Assembly (NCBI GenBank): GCA_019347875.1
Contig: JAHWKN010000003.1
Location: 1 to 45,161 of the forward strand
Source of the DNA: Candidatus Parcubacteria bacterium
Lineage (GTDB): Bacteria; Patescibacteriota; Saccharimonadia; UBA4664; JAHWKN01
Length of the DNA stretch: 45,161 nucleotides
Direction: 5' to 3'
Each line of letters begins with the position of its first letter. Positions within the stretch are counted from its first letter, which is position 1. The translations under genes and the position numbers were made by a program. This document shows positions 30,727 to 39,841 of the stretch, one piece after another. The notes beneath the pieces were generated by a model. It searched no databases. It worked only from the letters and a program-made list of their open reading frames with translations, and had not been told where the DNA came from.

Positions 30727-31446
30727 ATGCCGTATCAAGTTGCGCTGTTAAACTTCGAGGGCCCGCTCGATCTGCTGCTGCAGCTGATTGAGCGCTCCGA
30801 GCTGGAGATCACCCAAATCTCGCTGGCGGACGTTACCGAACAGTACCTGGAGTACATCGAACGGCTGAACCGGCTGGACCCGGAGGAGCTGAACCGTTTT
30901 CTGGAGCTGGCCTCAAGACTGGTCTACATCAAAAGCCTGGCGCTGCTGCCGGGAACGGCCGACCGGGTCGATGAAACCGAGATCAGCGAGCTGGCCGAAC
31001 AGCTGGCCGAGTACCGGCGGTACCAAAAAGCCACCGAGTATTTAAAGCGTCTTCTGGCCGAGGGGAGGCGCAGCTGGAGCCGGCCGCCCGAGGCCGCCGC
31101 CCGGGACGCCGTGGCGGCCGGTGAGCTGCCGGCGCCGCCCAATCTAGAGCTGGAGCCGCTGCGGCGGGCGTTCGCGGCCGCCCTGGCCAAGCTGCCGCCG
31201 GCCGCCACCGACGCTACGCTTGGGCGCACGGTCAGCCTGACGGAGATGACCGAGCGTATCCGGCGCTGGGCGCGGCCGGGCCGGGCGACCGGTCTCGGTC
31301 AGCTGCTGCGCACCGCCGCCGACCGCATGGAGGTGCTGGTGCTGTTTTTGGCGCTGCTGGAGCTGGTAAAATCCGGTCACATCCGGGTGTCGCAAAGCGG
31401 CCAGTTCGATGACATCCAGCTGCTGAGCGTGGCCCACACCAGCTGA
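30727..31446 (+). CDS. scpA: Segregation and condensation protein A
   Basis: 'YQVALLNFEGPLDLLLQLIERSELEITQISLADVTEQYLEYI'; adjacent scpB. Confidence 0.95.
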   Translation: MPYQVALLNFEGPLDLLLQLIERSELEITQISLADVTEQYLEYIERLNRLDPEELNRFLELASRLVYIKSLALLPGTADRVDETEISELAEQLAEYRRYQKATEYLKRLLAEGRRSWSRPPEAAARDAVAAGELPAPPNLELEPLRRAFAAALAKLPPAATDATLGRTVSLTEMTERIRRWARPGRATGLGQLLRTAADRMEVLVLFLALLELVKSGHIRVSQSGQFDDIQLLSVAHTS

Positions 31447-31502
31447 TATTAAAAGCGGCGAGCCGAAGGACCGGCAGGCTGCCAATCGTGTACAATATGG
31501 TT

Positions 31503-32030
31503 ATGGATGAATTAGCAGCCAGCCTGGAAGCGGTCTTGTTTGCGGCCGGCGAACCGGTTACGCTCGCGCGGCTAGTGGCCGCTACCGAGGCGGACCAGAC
31601 GGCGGTCACCGGCGCCCTGGCCGGCCTAAAGACCCAGCTGCGGCACAGGGGCATCCGCTTGGTGACATCCGGCCGGCACTACAGCCTGGCCACCGCGCCG
31701 CAGGCCGCAGCCGCGGTCGGGCGCTACCTGGGCGGCGGCGCCCGGGCCGAGCTGTCCAAGCCGGCGCTGGAGACGCTGGCAATCGTCGCTTACCGCCAGC
31801 CGCTGACCAGAACCCAAATCGAGCAGATCCGGGGGGTGTCGTCCGACCAAACCATCAAGAACCTGCTGCTGCGGGGGCTGATCATCGAATCAGGGCGAGC
31901 GGACAGCCCCGGCAAGCCGCTGCTGTACGCCACCAGCGTCAAGTTTCTGGAGCACTTCGGGCTGTCCAGCCCCGCTGAGCTGCCGCCGCTCGACCAGCCG
32001 GCAGCCGGGAGGCGGTCATCGCCCGCTTGA
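31503..32030 (+). CDS. scpB: Segregation and condensation protein B
   Basis: 'LEAVLFAAGEPVTLARL', 'LETLAIVAYRQPLTRTQIEQIRGVSSDQTIKNLLLRGLI'; ATG at 31503 lies 6 nt after TACAAT. Confidence 0.94.
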   Translation: MDELAASLEAVLFAAGEPVTLARLVAATEADQTAVTGALAGLKTQLRHRGIRLVTSGRHYSLATAPQAAAAVGRYLGGGARAELSKPALETLAIVAYRQPLTRTQIEQIRGVSSDQTIKNLLLRGLIIESGRADSPGKPLLYATSVKFLEHFGLSSPAELPPLDQPAAGRRSSPA

Positions 32031-32686
32031 ACCAAGTTATCGCCGCCTCCAGCGGGCTGTCCCGGCGGGCGGCCGACCAGGCGGTCACCGACGGCCGGGT
32101 ACAGGTCAACGGCCGGCCGGCCGTCGTGGGACAGCCGGTAACGCCCGCCGACCGGATCGAGCTGGATGGCCGAAAGCTGGCCGCTGCCGCCAAAACCTAT
32201 CTGGTACTAAACAAACCGACCGGCTACATCTGCAGCCGCCGCGCCCAAGGACCGGCCCCGACGGTGTACGCTTTGCTGCCCGAACGGTTGCACTCACTTA
32301 AACCGGTCGGCCGGCTCGACAAAGACTCATCCGGCTTACTGGTGCTGACCAACGACGGCCCCCTAGCTCAGGCTCTGACTCATCCCTCAAACGTCAAGCA
32401 AAAGCGCTACCAGATCAGACTGGATCACCCGTTCAAGGCAACCGATAAAACCAACATCGAGGCCGGCGTTGAGCTAGATGACGGAATCAGTAAGCTCCAA
32501 CTGCAAGGCCAAGGTGACAGATGGACCATCACCATGCACGAAGGCCGTAACCGCCAGATCAGACGCACGTTTGCCGCCCTCGGCTACCGAGTAACGCAGC
32601 TGCAGCGGATCCAGTTCGGCAAGCTTGCACTACGGGACCTGCCGCCGGGACGGTACCGCTTAGCGGGCCGGCAGGAGCTGGTATGA
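32027..32686 (+). CDS. rluB: 23S rRNA pseudouridine synthase (RluB/RsuA family)
   Basis: S4 domain, 'VLNKPTGYICSRR', 'VGRLDKDSSGLLVLTNDGPLAQALTHPS', 'EGRNRQIRRTFAALGY'. Confidence 0.88.
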   Translation: MNQVIAASSGLSRRAADQAVTDGRVQVNGRPAVVGQPVTPADRIELDGRKLAAAAKTYLVLNKPTGYICSRRAQGPAPTVYALLPERLHSLKPVGRLDKDSSGLLVLTNDGPLAQALTHPSNVKQKRYQIRLDHPFKATDKTNIEAGVELDDGISKLQLQGQGDRWTITMHEGRNRQIRRTFAALGYRVTQLQRIQFGKLALRDLPPGRYRLAGRQELV

Positions 32687-33591
32687 GTCTGGTTGCCGTC
32701 ATCATCTTAACGCTTGGCTACCTGGCCCACCTGCCGTTAGGCCAGCCGCTGCGGCAGGCTCTGCAAAACACCGTCATTGGCGAACCCTCCGGCACCCGCT
32801 TGAGCACTCCGTCGCCGCACCAACGGATAGCCGAGCCCATTAAAAGCGGCGCCGAAGAGCTGCGGCTAGGCGCCCGGGCGGCTTACGCGGTCGACCTAGA
32901 CACCGCCACGCCGCTGTACCAGCAAAACAGCGCCCAGCCCTTGCCGATCGCCTCGATCGCCAAAATCGTCACCGCCATGGTCATTATAAAATCCCATGAT
33001 CTCGAAGAGGTGGTGACGGTACCGACTTTACCGGCCTACCGGCCCGAGGACGCCAAGCTGGGACTGACCGCGGGCCAGCGCTTTAAGGTGAAAGACCTGC
33101 TGGCGGCCACGCTCATCCCGTCGGCCAGCGACGCGGCCGACGCCCTGGCCAGCGCCGATGCCGGCAGCAACGCGGCTTTCGCCGCCAAAATGAACCGCCT
33201 CAGCGAGCGGTGGGGGATTAAAGGGACCCGCTTTACCAATCCCAGCGGTCTGGGGGCCGAGGAAAACCTGGCCAGCGCTGAGGCTTTGGCCAGATTGGCC
33301 AAAATCGCTTTGGCCAATCAAACCTTCGCCCAGCTGGCGGCCGCCCCCACCGCCACCATCACCGACCAGGCCGGCCAAACCTATCCGCTCACCAGCACCA
33401 ACCGCCTGTTGGGCGACCCCCGCATCACCGGCCTCAAAACCGGCTACACACCGGCCGCCGGCCAGTCGTTCCTGGCGCTATCGACCGTTAACGGCCACCG
33501 CGTGCTGACGGTGGTCCTAAACAGCCCCGACCGCTTCGCCGAAACCGCCGCGCTAATCAACTGGATCGAGCGCAACTACCACTGGCGGTAG
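32683..33591 (+). CDS. D-alanyl-D-alanine carboxypeptidase (peptidase S11)
   Basis: 'LPIASIAKIVTAMVI' (SxxK), 'LIPSASDAADALA' (SxN), 'ITGLKTGYTPAAG' (KTG). Confidence 0.9.
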   Translation: MSLVAVIILTLGYLAHLPLGQPLRQALQNTVIGEPSGTRLSTPSPHQRIAEPIKSGAEELRLGARAAYAVDLDTATPLYQQNSAQPLPIASIAKIVTAMVIIKSHDLEEVVTVPTLPAYRPEDAKLGLTAGQRFKVKDLLAATLIPSASDAADALASADAGSNAAFAAKMNRLSERWGIKGTRFTNPSGLGAEENLASAEALARLAKIALANQTFAQLAAAPTATITDQAGQTYPLTSTNRLLGDPRITGLKTGYTPAAGQSFLALSTVNGHRVLTVVLNSPDRFAETAALINWIERNYHWR

Positions 33592-33684
33592 GACAAGAGG
33601 CCTAATCCCGCCGGCGGAAGTTCGCCTACACTCAATAAACATGGTATAGTTTTCCCACGTTCAGGCTCACGAGAGGGGAGAAAC

Positions 33685-34620
33685 GTGTTCCTTGCAATAG
33701 CGGTAACGATTGCTGTATTGACGATGGCGGCATTCGTCTGGAGAGGCAGACGAGCCAAGCTGGCCGAGGCCGAAAAGCAGGCCAGGGCCAGGGAACAAGC
33801 GATGTCCGAGGAAGAAATCCGGCAGGCGCAAGAGCAGGCTAGGCTAGAGGAACAAACCCGCCAACTACGACAGCTGATCGAGGAGGTTGAAGCGGGAGTC
33901 TCTAGAGCTTCATGGAGGCTCGCTTCCAACTATGACTGGGTATTGATTGCTCAGCAAAGCCAGGACCAGAACCTGGTATCAAGTGTCCACGAGGCTCGGC
34001 GAACAGCGCAAATTTTGACGGAATACTCCTCGAAACGCAACTGGATACAGGAACTCTTTAGCGCCTGGAGCGCAGCCCCCGACTCACTGGATCGCGTGAA
34101 AGGCTGGGTTGAGTTCGTCCGCATCTTTCATGAGATGTATGAAGAAAACCGCTCCCGCCTGGCTCAAGAATTGGACTACGATGACGAGGCGGCAAGGAGC
34201 CACTTTAAAGGCTTTATCGTCAAACGTTATAGCGAACTGCAGCGGCAAGCTCAAACGGACGCGTCGGCTTTCGGGCGGTTACGTGAATTGATCTTGAGGA
34301 CTCAGCGGGGACGGTTTACAGGAGACCTGGCTGGGCCGTTCCGCCCCTTAGAGTTCCCGCCCGACTGGAACGACCTGGTCGCCCGTCACGTGCAGAACCC
34401 TCATTTCGACGATTTTTTGGGGCTACGGCAACCGTGTGACCTGGCCATCGGCCAGTTCAGATTGATGGCCGCTGAAGCCCTCGATCACAACGATCTCACC
34501 CAAGCTCAGATCGTGCTGGCTTACTGCAACTACGGAGAGCAAGTGAGGGTCGAGGTCGGCGACTACCTGGCGGGTCAGGTCGCCAAACTGGTGGCGGCAC
34601 TCACCAACGCGCCCCGCTAA
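33685..34620 (+). CDS. Hypothetical membrane-anchored coiled-coil protein
   Basis: GTG start with GGGGAG SD; N-terminal TM, E/R/Q-rich coiled coil. Confidence 0.6.
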   Translation: MFLAIAVTIAVLTMAAFVWRGRRAKLAEAEKQARAREQAMSEEEIRQAQEQARLEEQTRQLRQLIEEVEAGVSRASWRLASNYDWVLIAQQSQDQNLVSSVHEARRTAQILTEYSSKRNWIQELFSAWSAAPDSLDRVKGWVEFVRIFHEMYEENRSRLAQELDYDDEAARSHFKGFIVKRYSELQRQAQTDASAFGRLRELILRTQRGRFTGDLAGPFRPLEFPPDWNDLVARHVQNPHFDDFLGLRQPCDLAIGQFRLMAAEALDHNDLTQAQIVLAYCNYGEQVRVEVGDYLAGQVAKLVAALTNAPR

Positions 34621-34622
34621 CG

Positions 34623-34665
34623 GGGCCCGAAGGAGATGGATCTTTGATCCGCGGCCTTCGGGCCC
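34623..34665. terminator. Long hairpin after the 33685..34620 gene, possible terminator
   Basis: GGGCCCGAAGG...CCTTCGGGCCC with inner GGATC-ttt-GATCC; T-tail weak. Confidence 0.5.
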
Positions 34666-34730
34666 TCCTTCGTGTATGCATCTTGATGCATTGATGTTAA
34701 TGTGCTTAACTAATGGCAACAGGAGGTGAC

Positions 34731-34949
34731 ATGCGTACAACCGTTACTATTAACGACAAAGTTTACCAGGCGCTCAAGCTGCGAGCCGTTCAGAGTAACC
34801 AAACCGTCTCGGCTTTAGTAGAAGACGCTATCAAGTATCAGCTGCTGGAAGATATGGAGGACATCGAAGACGCCAAACGACGGGAGCAGGAGCCGACCGA
34901 GTCGTTTGACGAGCTAGTCAAGCAGTTTAGGGCCGAAGGTCTGCTGTAG
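34731..34949 (+). CDS. Ribbon-helix-helix-like antitoxin
   Basis: 'MRTTVTINDKVYQALKLRAVQSNQTVSALVEDAIKYQLL', SD AGGAGGTGA, next to a RelE-like toxin. Confidence 0.8.
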   Translation: MRTTVTINDKVYQALKLRAVQSNQTVSALVEDAIKYQLLEDMEDIEDAKRREQEPTESFDELVKQFRAEGLL

Positions 34950-34953
34950 CTGA

Positions 34954-35220
34954 ATGCAGTATGAGATAAGGTACCGCCGCTCGGTTAAGAAAGAACTCGA
35001 GAAACTCGATCACGCCAGTCGATTGGCGATCGTTAAGAAGATCATCAATCTGGCGGCACAGCCTCTCCCGGCTGGCTCGCGTAAACTGCGGGGAGTGGAT
35101 GATTTATACCGCATCAGGCACGGTGATTACCGGGTGATTTACCAGGTTCAAGATAAAGCATTGATAATCGTGATTATTAAGATTGGCCACCGTAAAGCAG
35201 TTTACCGAGGATTGCAGTAA
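34954..35220 (+). CDS. RelE/ParE-family toxin
   Basis: 'YEIRYRRSVKKELEKLD...LPAGSRKLRGVDDLYRIRHGDYRVIYQVQDKALIIVIIKIGHRKAVY'. Confidence 0.9.
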   Translation: MQYEIRYRRSVKKELEKLDHASRLAIVKKIINLAAQPLPAGSRKLRGVDDLYRIRHGDYRVIYQVQDKALIIVIIKIGHRKAVYRGLQ

Positions 35221-35224
35221 GTTT

Positions 35225-36550
35225 ATGACCAACATTCCCATCGTCGCCATTATCGGCCGGGCCAACGTCGGCAAATCGAGTTTGTTTAACCGCCTGGTCG
35301 GTTCACGCCAAGCCGTGGTTGATGATGCCGCCGGTACCACCCGCGACCGCGTGCAGGCTGTGGCGCGGTGGGGCAAGCACGCGTTTTGGCTGGTCGACAC
35401 GGCCGGGCTGGGGCCGGCCGGAGGTCGCGACGAGCTGGAGACCGGCATTAGCGAGCAGATCAAGCAGGCGGCCGAGAGCGCCGACGCCATCATCCTGGTG
35501 GCCGATGCCGCCGTTATGATCACCAGCGAGGACCGCCAGGCGGCCAAGCTGGCGTTAAAGACCGGCAAGCCGGTCATTTTAGCGCTTAGTAAGATCGATA
35601 CCGTAGCGCGCGGGGCGGCCGATGATTTTATTAATTTAGGCATTAAAGACATCATCGAGGTCTCGGCCCTGCACGGCCGGGGAACCGGCGACCTGCTCGA
35701 CCAGGTGGTGCGGCACCTGCCGCCGGCCGAGGCGCCCGACCAATCGGACCGGCTGCGCCTGGCGTTGCTGGGCCGGCCCAACGTCGGTAAATCCAGCCTC
35801 TTAAACGCGCTGGCTGGCAAGCAGCAGGCGCTGGTGTCGGGCGTACCCGGCACCACCCGCGACGTCAACGCCATCACCGTCAAGTACCACGGCCGCGAAC
35901 TGGAGATCTCCGACACCGCCGGGCTGCGGCGGCGGGGCAAAATCGACCGGGGGGTAGAAAAGTTCAGCACGCTGCGCACGCTCGGCGCCGTTGCCTCCAG
36001 CGACATCGGCGTACTGTTAATCGACGCCGGCGAGCCGTCGGCCGCGCAGGACCAGCACATCGCCGGGCTGGTGGCCAACTCGGGCAAGGGGCTGATTTTA
36101 GTGGTGAACAAGTGGGACGCGGTCGACAAAGACGACAAGACCCAGGCCCGCTACCTGCGCCGCCTGCAAGCCAACTTTGCCTTTGTGCCCTGGGCACCGG
36201 TGGTGTTTACCTCGGCCGCGACCGGCCTGAACGTCACCAGGCTGTTTGAGCTGGCTACTCAGATCGACCAGCGCCGCCAGACCAAGATCCCGACGCCGGC
36301 GCTCAACAAGCTGATCGAGTCGCTGGTACTGAAGCAGCCGCCGGCCGGGCTGAAGAACCGCCGGCCCAAGATCAACTACGCGGCCCAAACCGGCACCAAC
36401 CCGCCGGCCTTCGCCTTGTTTGCCTCGCACCCCGAGTTCATTCACTTCTCCTACCGCCGCTACCTGGAAAATGGGCTGCGCCGGGCCTATGACTTTGCCG
36501 GCACCCCGGTTAAACTGGAGTATAGGGACAAGAGGAAAACTAAAGCATGA
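35225..36550 (+). CDS. der: Ribosome biogenesis GTPase Der (start trimmed to MTNIPIVAI)
   Basis: Two GTPase domains: 'GRANVGKSSLFNRL' and 'GRPNVGKSSLLNAL', plus KH-like C-terminus. Confidence 0.96.
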   Translation: MTNIPIVAIIGRANVGKSSLFNRLVGSRQAVVDDAAGTTRDRVQAVARWGKHAFWLVDTAGLGPAGGRDELETGISEQIKQAAESADAIILVADAAVMITSEDRQAAKLALKTGKPVILALSKIDTVARGAADDFINLGIKDIIEVSALHGRGTGDLLDQVVRHLPPAEAPDQSDRLRLALLGRPNVGKSSLLNALAGKQQALVSGVPGTTRDVNAITVKYHGRELEISDTAGLRRRGKIDRGVEKFSTLRTLGAVASSDIGVLLIDAGEPSAAQDQHIAGLVANSGKGLILVVNKWDAVDKDDKTQARYLRRLQANFAFVPWAPVVFTSAATGLNVTRLFELATQIDQRRQTKIPTPALNKLIESLVLKQPPAGLKNRRPKINYAAQTGTNPPAFALFASHPEFIHFSYRRYLENGLRRAYDFAGTPVKLEYRDKRKTKA

Positions 36551-36578
36551 CCAGCGCCCAAAGGAGCCGGAAGCAACC

Positions 36579-37172
36579 ATGAAGCTGATAGCGGGTCTTG
36601 GCAACATCGGCGAGCGCTACGCCGGCACCCGCCATAATCTGGGATTTATGGTGATCGACCGGCTGATCGGAGAACGCGGTTTACCCGCCTGCACCCTCAA
36701 CGCCAAGTTCAAGGCCCGCATTACCGAAGGTAATGTGTCGGGGGAGAAGGTGCTGTTAGTCAAACCTGCCTCCATGATGAACTTGAGTGGTGAAAGCATT
36801 GGCAGTTTGGCTAAGTTCTACCGGCTGCCTTTGGAGGATCTGTGGATCATCCACGATGATGTCGACCTGCCGTTTGGCAGCCTGCGCATCAGGGGGGGAG
36901 GGGGTAGCGGCGGACACAACGGCATCAGCTCGATCATAGCGGCGCTGGGCCCAGAGTTCATCAGGTTCCGGCTGGGTGTGGCCACCCCCGAGCGCCCCGC
37001 CCAAATGGATACCGCCGACTTCGTCTTAAGCAACTTCACCAAACCCGAAAGCCAGCAGCTGCCGGTCATCCTCAGGCGGGCCGCGGCCATCCTCGAGGCC
37101 GCTATCGAGAAACCGGTCGGGGACAGTACCTATAACTTACTGAACGGAAGTAACACCGGGGGCCAAAAATAA
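36579..37172 (+). CDS. pth: Peptidyl-tRNA hydrolase
   Basis: 'MKLIAGLGNIGERYAGTRHNLGFMVID', 'LVKPASMMNLSGESI', 'IHDDVDLPFGSLRIRGGGGSGGHNGISSI'. Confidence 0.96.
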   Translation: MKLIAGLGNIGERYAGTRHNLGFMVIDRLIGERGLPACTLNAKFKARITEGNVSGEKVLLVKPASMMNLSGESIGSLAKFYRLPLEDLWIIHDDVDLPFGSLRIRGGGGSGGHNGISSIIAALGPEFIRFRLGVATPERPAQMDTADFVLSNFTKPESQQLPVILRRAAAILEAAIEKPVGDSTYNLLNGSNTGGQK

Positions 37173-37212
37173 AAGCCCGAGGGGCAGGTGGTTACCACGC
37201 TCGGGCTTTTAT
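37171..37212 (+). terminator. Intrinsic terminator after pth
   Basis: AAAAGCCCGAG...CTCGGGCTTTTAT. Confidence 0.8.
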
Positions 37213-37323
37213 TTGGCCCTTTAATGCCGTCCGCAAAGGGCGGATTTTACGGTCTCATTAACATAGTAGACCGGGGATTAAAGGGGCTAAACTGCCTGTA
37301 CAAGACCTAAAGGAGGGTGCATT

Positions 37324-37403
37324 TAGGGTTGTGCCAGGCAGATTAGCTGTTAATTGCCGTATAGGGCTTGTGCCAGGTACGTTTATTAGGTATGATTGCC
37401 ATA
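37324..37403 (+). repeat. Two-copy degenerate tandem repeat upstream of dprA
   Basis: Unit 1 TAGGGTTGTGCCAGGCAGATTAGCTGTTAATTGCCGTA; unit 2 TAGGGCTTGTGCCAGGTACGTTTATTAGGTATGATTGCCATA. Confidence 0.7.
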
Positions 37404-37423
37404 CTAACACAGTGCGTTATGAT
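37396..37423 (+). promoter_or_regulatory. Candidate dprA promoter TTGCCA-16-TATGAT
   Basis: TTGCCA 37396-37401, TATGAT 37418-37423, just upstream of ATG 37438. Confidence 0.55.
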
Positions 37424-37437
37424 TGTCAATACTTTTT

Positions 37438-38286
37438 ATGCAAATCTCTAGGCTTTCTCACAACCGGCCGGGCTACCCGGAACAGCTGCGCGAAATCAGC
37501 TCGCCGCCGCAAGGGCTGTTCGTGTTGGGGAATCTGCCAAAAGGGCCCTGCATCGCCATCGTCGGCACCCGCCGGCCAACCGAGTACGGCCGCCAGATGG
37601 CCTACCGGCTGGCCGGCGAGCTGGCCTCGGCCGGCGTGGTGATCGTCAGCGGGCTGGCCGTCGGCATAGACGCGGTGGCCCACCAGGCGGCGGTAGAGGC
37701 CGGAGGAGTAACGGTGGCGGTGCTGGCCTGCGGCCTAAACCAAATATACCCGGCCACCAACCGCTCGCTGGCGGTCAAAATTCTGCAGCGCGGCGCCATC
37801 ATCAGCGAGTATCCGGAAGGCACGCCGCCCCTGCGGCACCACTTTGTCGCCCGCAACCGTCTCATCTCGGGCCTCAGCTGCGCCGTCGTCATCCCGGAGG
37901 CCGACGCCTCCAGCGGCTCGCTGATTACCGCCAACTTCGCGCTGGAGCAAAACCGCAGCGTCATGGCGGTACCCGGCAACGTCACCAGCTTGCGCAGCGC
38001 CGGGCCAAACAACCTGATCAAGTCGGGCGCCACTCCCGTCACCGACACCAGCGACATTTTGGCCGCCCTGGATCTGGAAGCGCCGCAACTGGCCAAATCG
38101 GCCGTTACCGCCAAAAGCCGCGAGGAAGCGCAGATTCTGGAGCTGCTGTCGCGCGGGGTCAACACCAGCCAGGAGCTGATCACGCAAAGCCAAATGAGCG
38201 CCGGCCAGTTCGCCAACGTCATCACCCTGATGGAGATCACCGGCAAGGTTAGAAACCTGGGGGCCGGCAGCTGGATCGCCCGCTAA
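37438..38286 (+). CDS. dprA: DNA-processing protein DprA/Smf
   Basis: 'IAIVGTRRPTEYGRQMAYRLAGELASAGVVIVSGLAVGIDAVAHQAAVEAGG', 'EYPEGTPPLRHHFVARNRLISGLS', 'VMAVPGNVTSLRSAGPNNLIKSGA'. Confidence 0.94.
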   Translation: MQISRLSHNRPGYPEQLREISSPPQGLFVLGNLPKGPCIAIVGTRRPTEYGRQMAYRLAGELASAGVVIVSGLAVGIDAVAHQAAVEAGGVTVAVLACGLNQIYPATNRSLAVKILQRGAIISEYPEGTPPLRHHFVARNRLISGLSCAVVIPEADASSGSLITANFALEQNRSVMAVPGNVTSLRSAGPNNLIKSGATPVTDTSDILAALDLEAPQLAKSAVTAKSREEAQILELLSRGVNTSQELITQSQMSAGQFANVITLMEITGKVRNLGAGSWIAR

Positions 38287-38336
38287 CCAGAGAGTACTTT
38301 AGCCTCGGTCATGCTTACGTTTGCTATACTAGACCC

Positions 38337-38870
38337 ATGAATAAAGCCAACAACTACGCCTTTATCGACAGCCAAAACCTTAACCTGTCCATTCGTGAGC
38401 TGGGCTGGCACGTCGATTGGCGCAAGTTCCGCACCTATCTGAAAGAAAAGTACGGCGTCAGCAAGGCCTACCTGTTTGTGGGCTTCGTAGAAGAAAACCA
38501 GGCCATGTACGACTCGCTGGCCCAAGCCGGTTTTGAGCTGGTGTTCAAGCCGATTATGACCAACAAAGACGGCCAGGTGAAGGGCAACATCGACGCCGAG
38601 CTGGTGCTACAGGCCATGATCGACTACGACACCTACGACCAGGCCGTGATCGTGACCGGCGACGGCGACTTCTACTGCCTGGTAAAGTATCTGCTGGAGC
38701 AAAACAAGCTGCTGAAGCTGATCATCCCGAACCGCTACAAGTACTCGTCTCTTTTAAAGGAGAAGACCGTCATTTCGGCCTCTCACATGATCTTTATGAA
38801 CGACCTGCGCAAACGGCTGCAGTACAAAAGAACCGCCCCGCGCGAAAGCGAGAAGCGGTCGGAGGAATAA
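38337..38870 (+). CDS. NYN-domain (LabA/DUF88-like) putative ribonuclease
   Basis: 'YAFIDSQNLNLSI', 'KGNIDAELVLQAMIDYDTYDQAVIVTGDGDFYCLVKYLLEQNKLLKLIIP'. Confidence 0.9.
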   Translation: MNKANNYAFIDSQNLNLSIRELGWHVDWRKFRTYLKEKYGVSKAYLFVGFVEENQAMYDSLAQAGFELVFKPIMTNKDGQVKGNIDAELVLQAMIDYDTYDQAVIVTGDGDFYCLVKYLLEQNKLLKLIIPNRYKYSSLLKEKTVISASHMIFMNDLRKRLQYKRTAPRESEKRSEE

Positions 38871-38988
38871 GACCCGGGGGGTCTACTTAATGACCAGCCA
38901 TTAAGCGTGCCCTGCCCGTGGTGATCCTGCTTAAAATTTTAGCAACCTACCGGGTTGGCGTCAACCAGGCGGTTGCTATAATTTAGGC

Positions 38989-39522
38989 ATGACTAAACGA
39001 AAATCGGCCTTGCTGGTGATCGACGTTCAAAACTACTTTGTTAATGATAAGAACTCGGTAGTACCGCACAGGATCGCCGACCACATTAAGGCCGGTAACT
39101 ACGACCACGTTTTGTTCAGCCAATTCGTCAACCGGCCCGGCTCTAACTTTGAGCGCATATTAGACTGGCACAAATGCACCGGTCCGCCGGACACCGACAT
39201 CCACGCCGCCCTGGTTGAGTTTACCAGCGAGCAGACGGTGTTTGCCAAGTCAACCAAGTCGGCCTTTAAGTCGGCTGGGCTGGTTGATTTTCTTAAAGAA
39301 CACTCTATTAATCGGATCGATCTGTGCGGCCTGGACATCGACGACTGCGTGCTGGCCTCGGCGTTTGAGGCGTTTGATCTTGGCTACGACTTTAAGGTGC
39401 TGGAGGAGCTGTGCGCGATCAGCCACGAGACCGGCGAGGTCCACGCCGCCGCGCTGCAGATCATCCGCAAAAACTTAAGTAGCGCGGATAGCGTGAGGCC
39501 GGGGGCTGACAGGCCGAACTGA
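38989..39522 (+). CDS. Isochorismatase-like cysteine hydrolase
   Basis: 'ALLVIDVQNYFV', 'FSQFVNRPGSNFERI', 'LCGLDIDDCVLASAFEAFDLGYDFKVLEELCAI'. Confidence 0.88.
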   Translation: MTKRKSALLVIDVQNYFVNDKNSVVPHRIADHIKAGNYDHVLFSQFVNRPGSNFERILDWHKCTGPPDTDIHAALVEFTSEQTVFAKSTKSAFKSAGLVDFLKEHSINRIDLCGLDIDDCVLASAFEAFDLGYDFKVLEELCAISHETGEVHAAALQIIRKNLSSADSVRPGADRPN

Positions 39523-39841
39523 CTATAGCATCATCACCATCACAGCGGCTTATTGAAGGGTAGGGGCGCGGTCAAGACAGCCCATCGCCGCCGGAGTGGT
39601 TAAACGCCGGTCAGAACACAATGCGCTATGATTGTCATTTTACTAACTATCGATTACCAGCCTCTGCTGCAACTTTTAGTCTGAACGAAAAGCCCACTTC
39701 ACGCATAGACACTAATATTTTGTTTAGTCTGCTTTATCGCACCACCAAGCGAATGACATACGCCCCACGACGACAGACGGAACTGTGAGCTAGCAAAAAT
39801 CGTATTGCATTCGCACCGCCATGCTTTAGCATAAGAGCGGT

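Noticed and set aside
31488-32030. GTG at 31488 as scpB start
   Set aside because: ATG at 31503 begins the conserved ScpB sequence and lies 6 nt after TACAAT, fitting the window-wide pattern better.
37423-38286. TTG at 37423 as dprA start
   Set aside because: It overlaps the last base of the candidate -10 box TATGAT; in-frame ATG at 37438 is preferred.
39529-39543. CATCATCACCATCAC, resembling a His-tag coding sequence (possible vector contamination)
   Set aside because: Intergenic, not in frame with any ORF, five codons only and no surrounding vector sequence; chance occurrence is likely.
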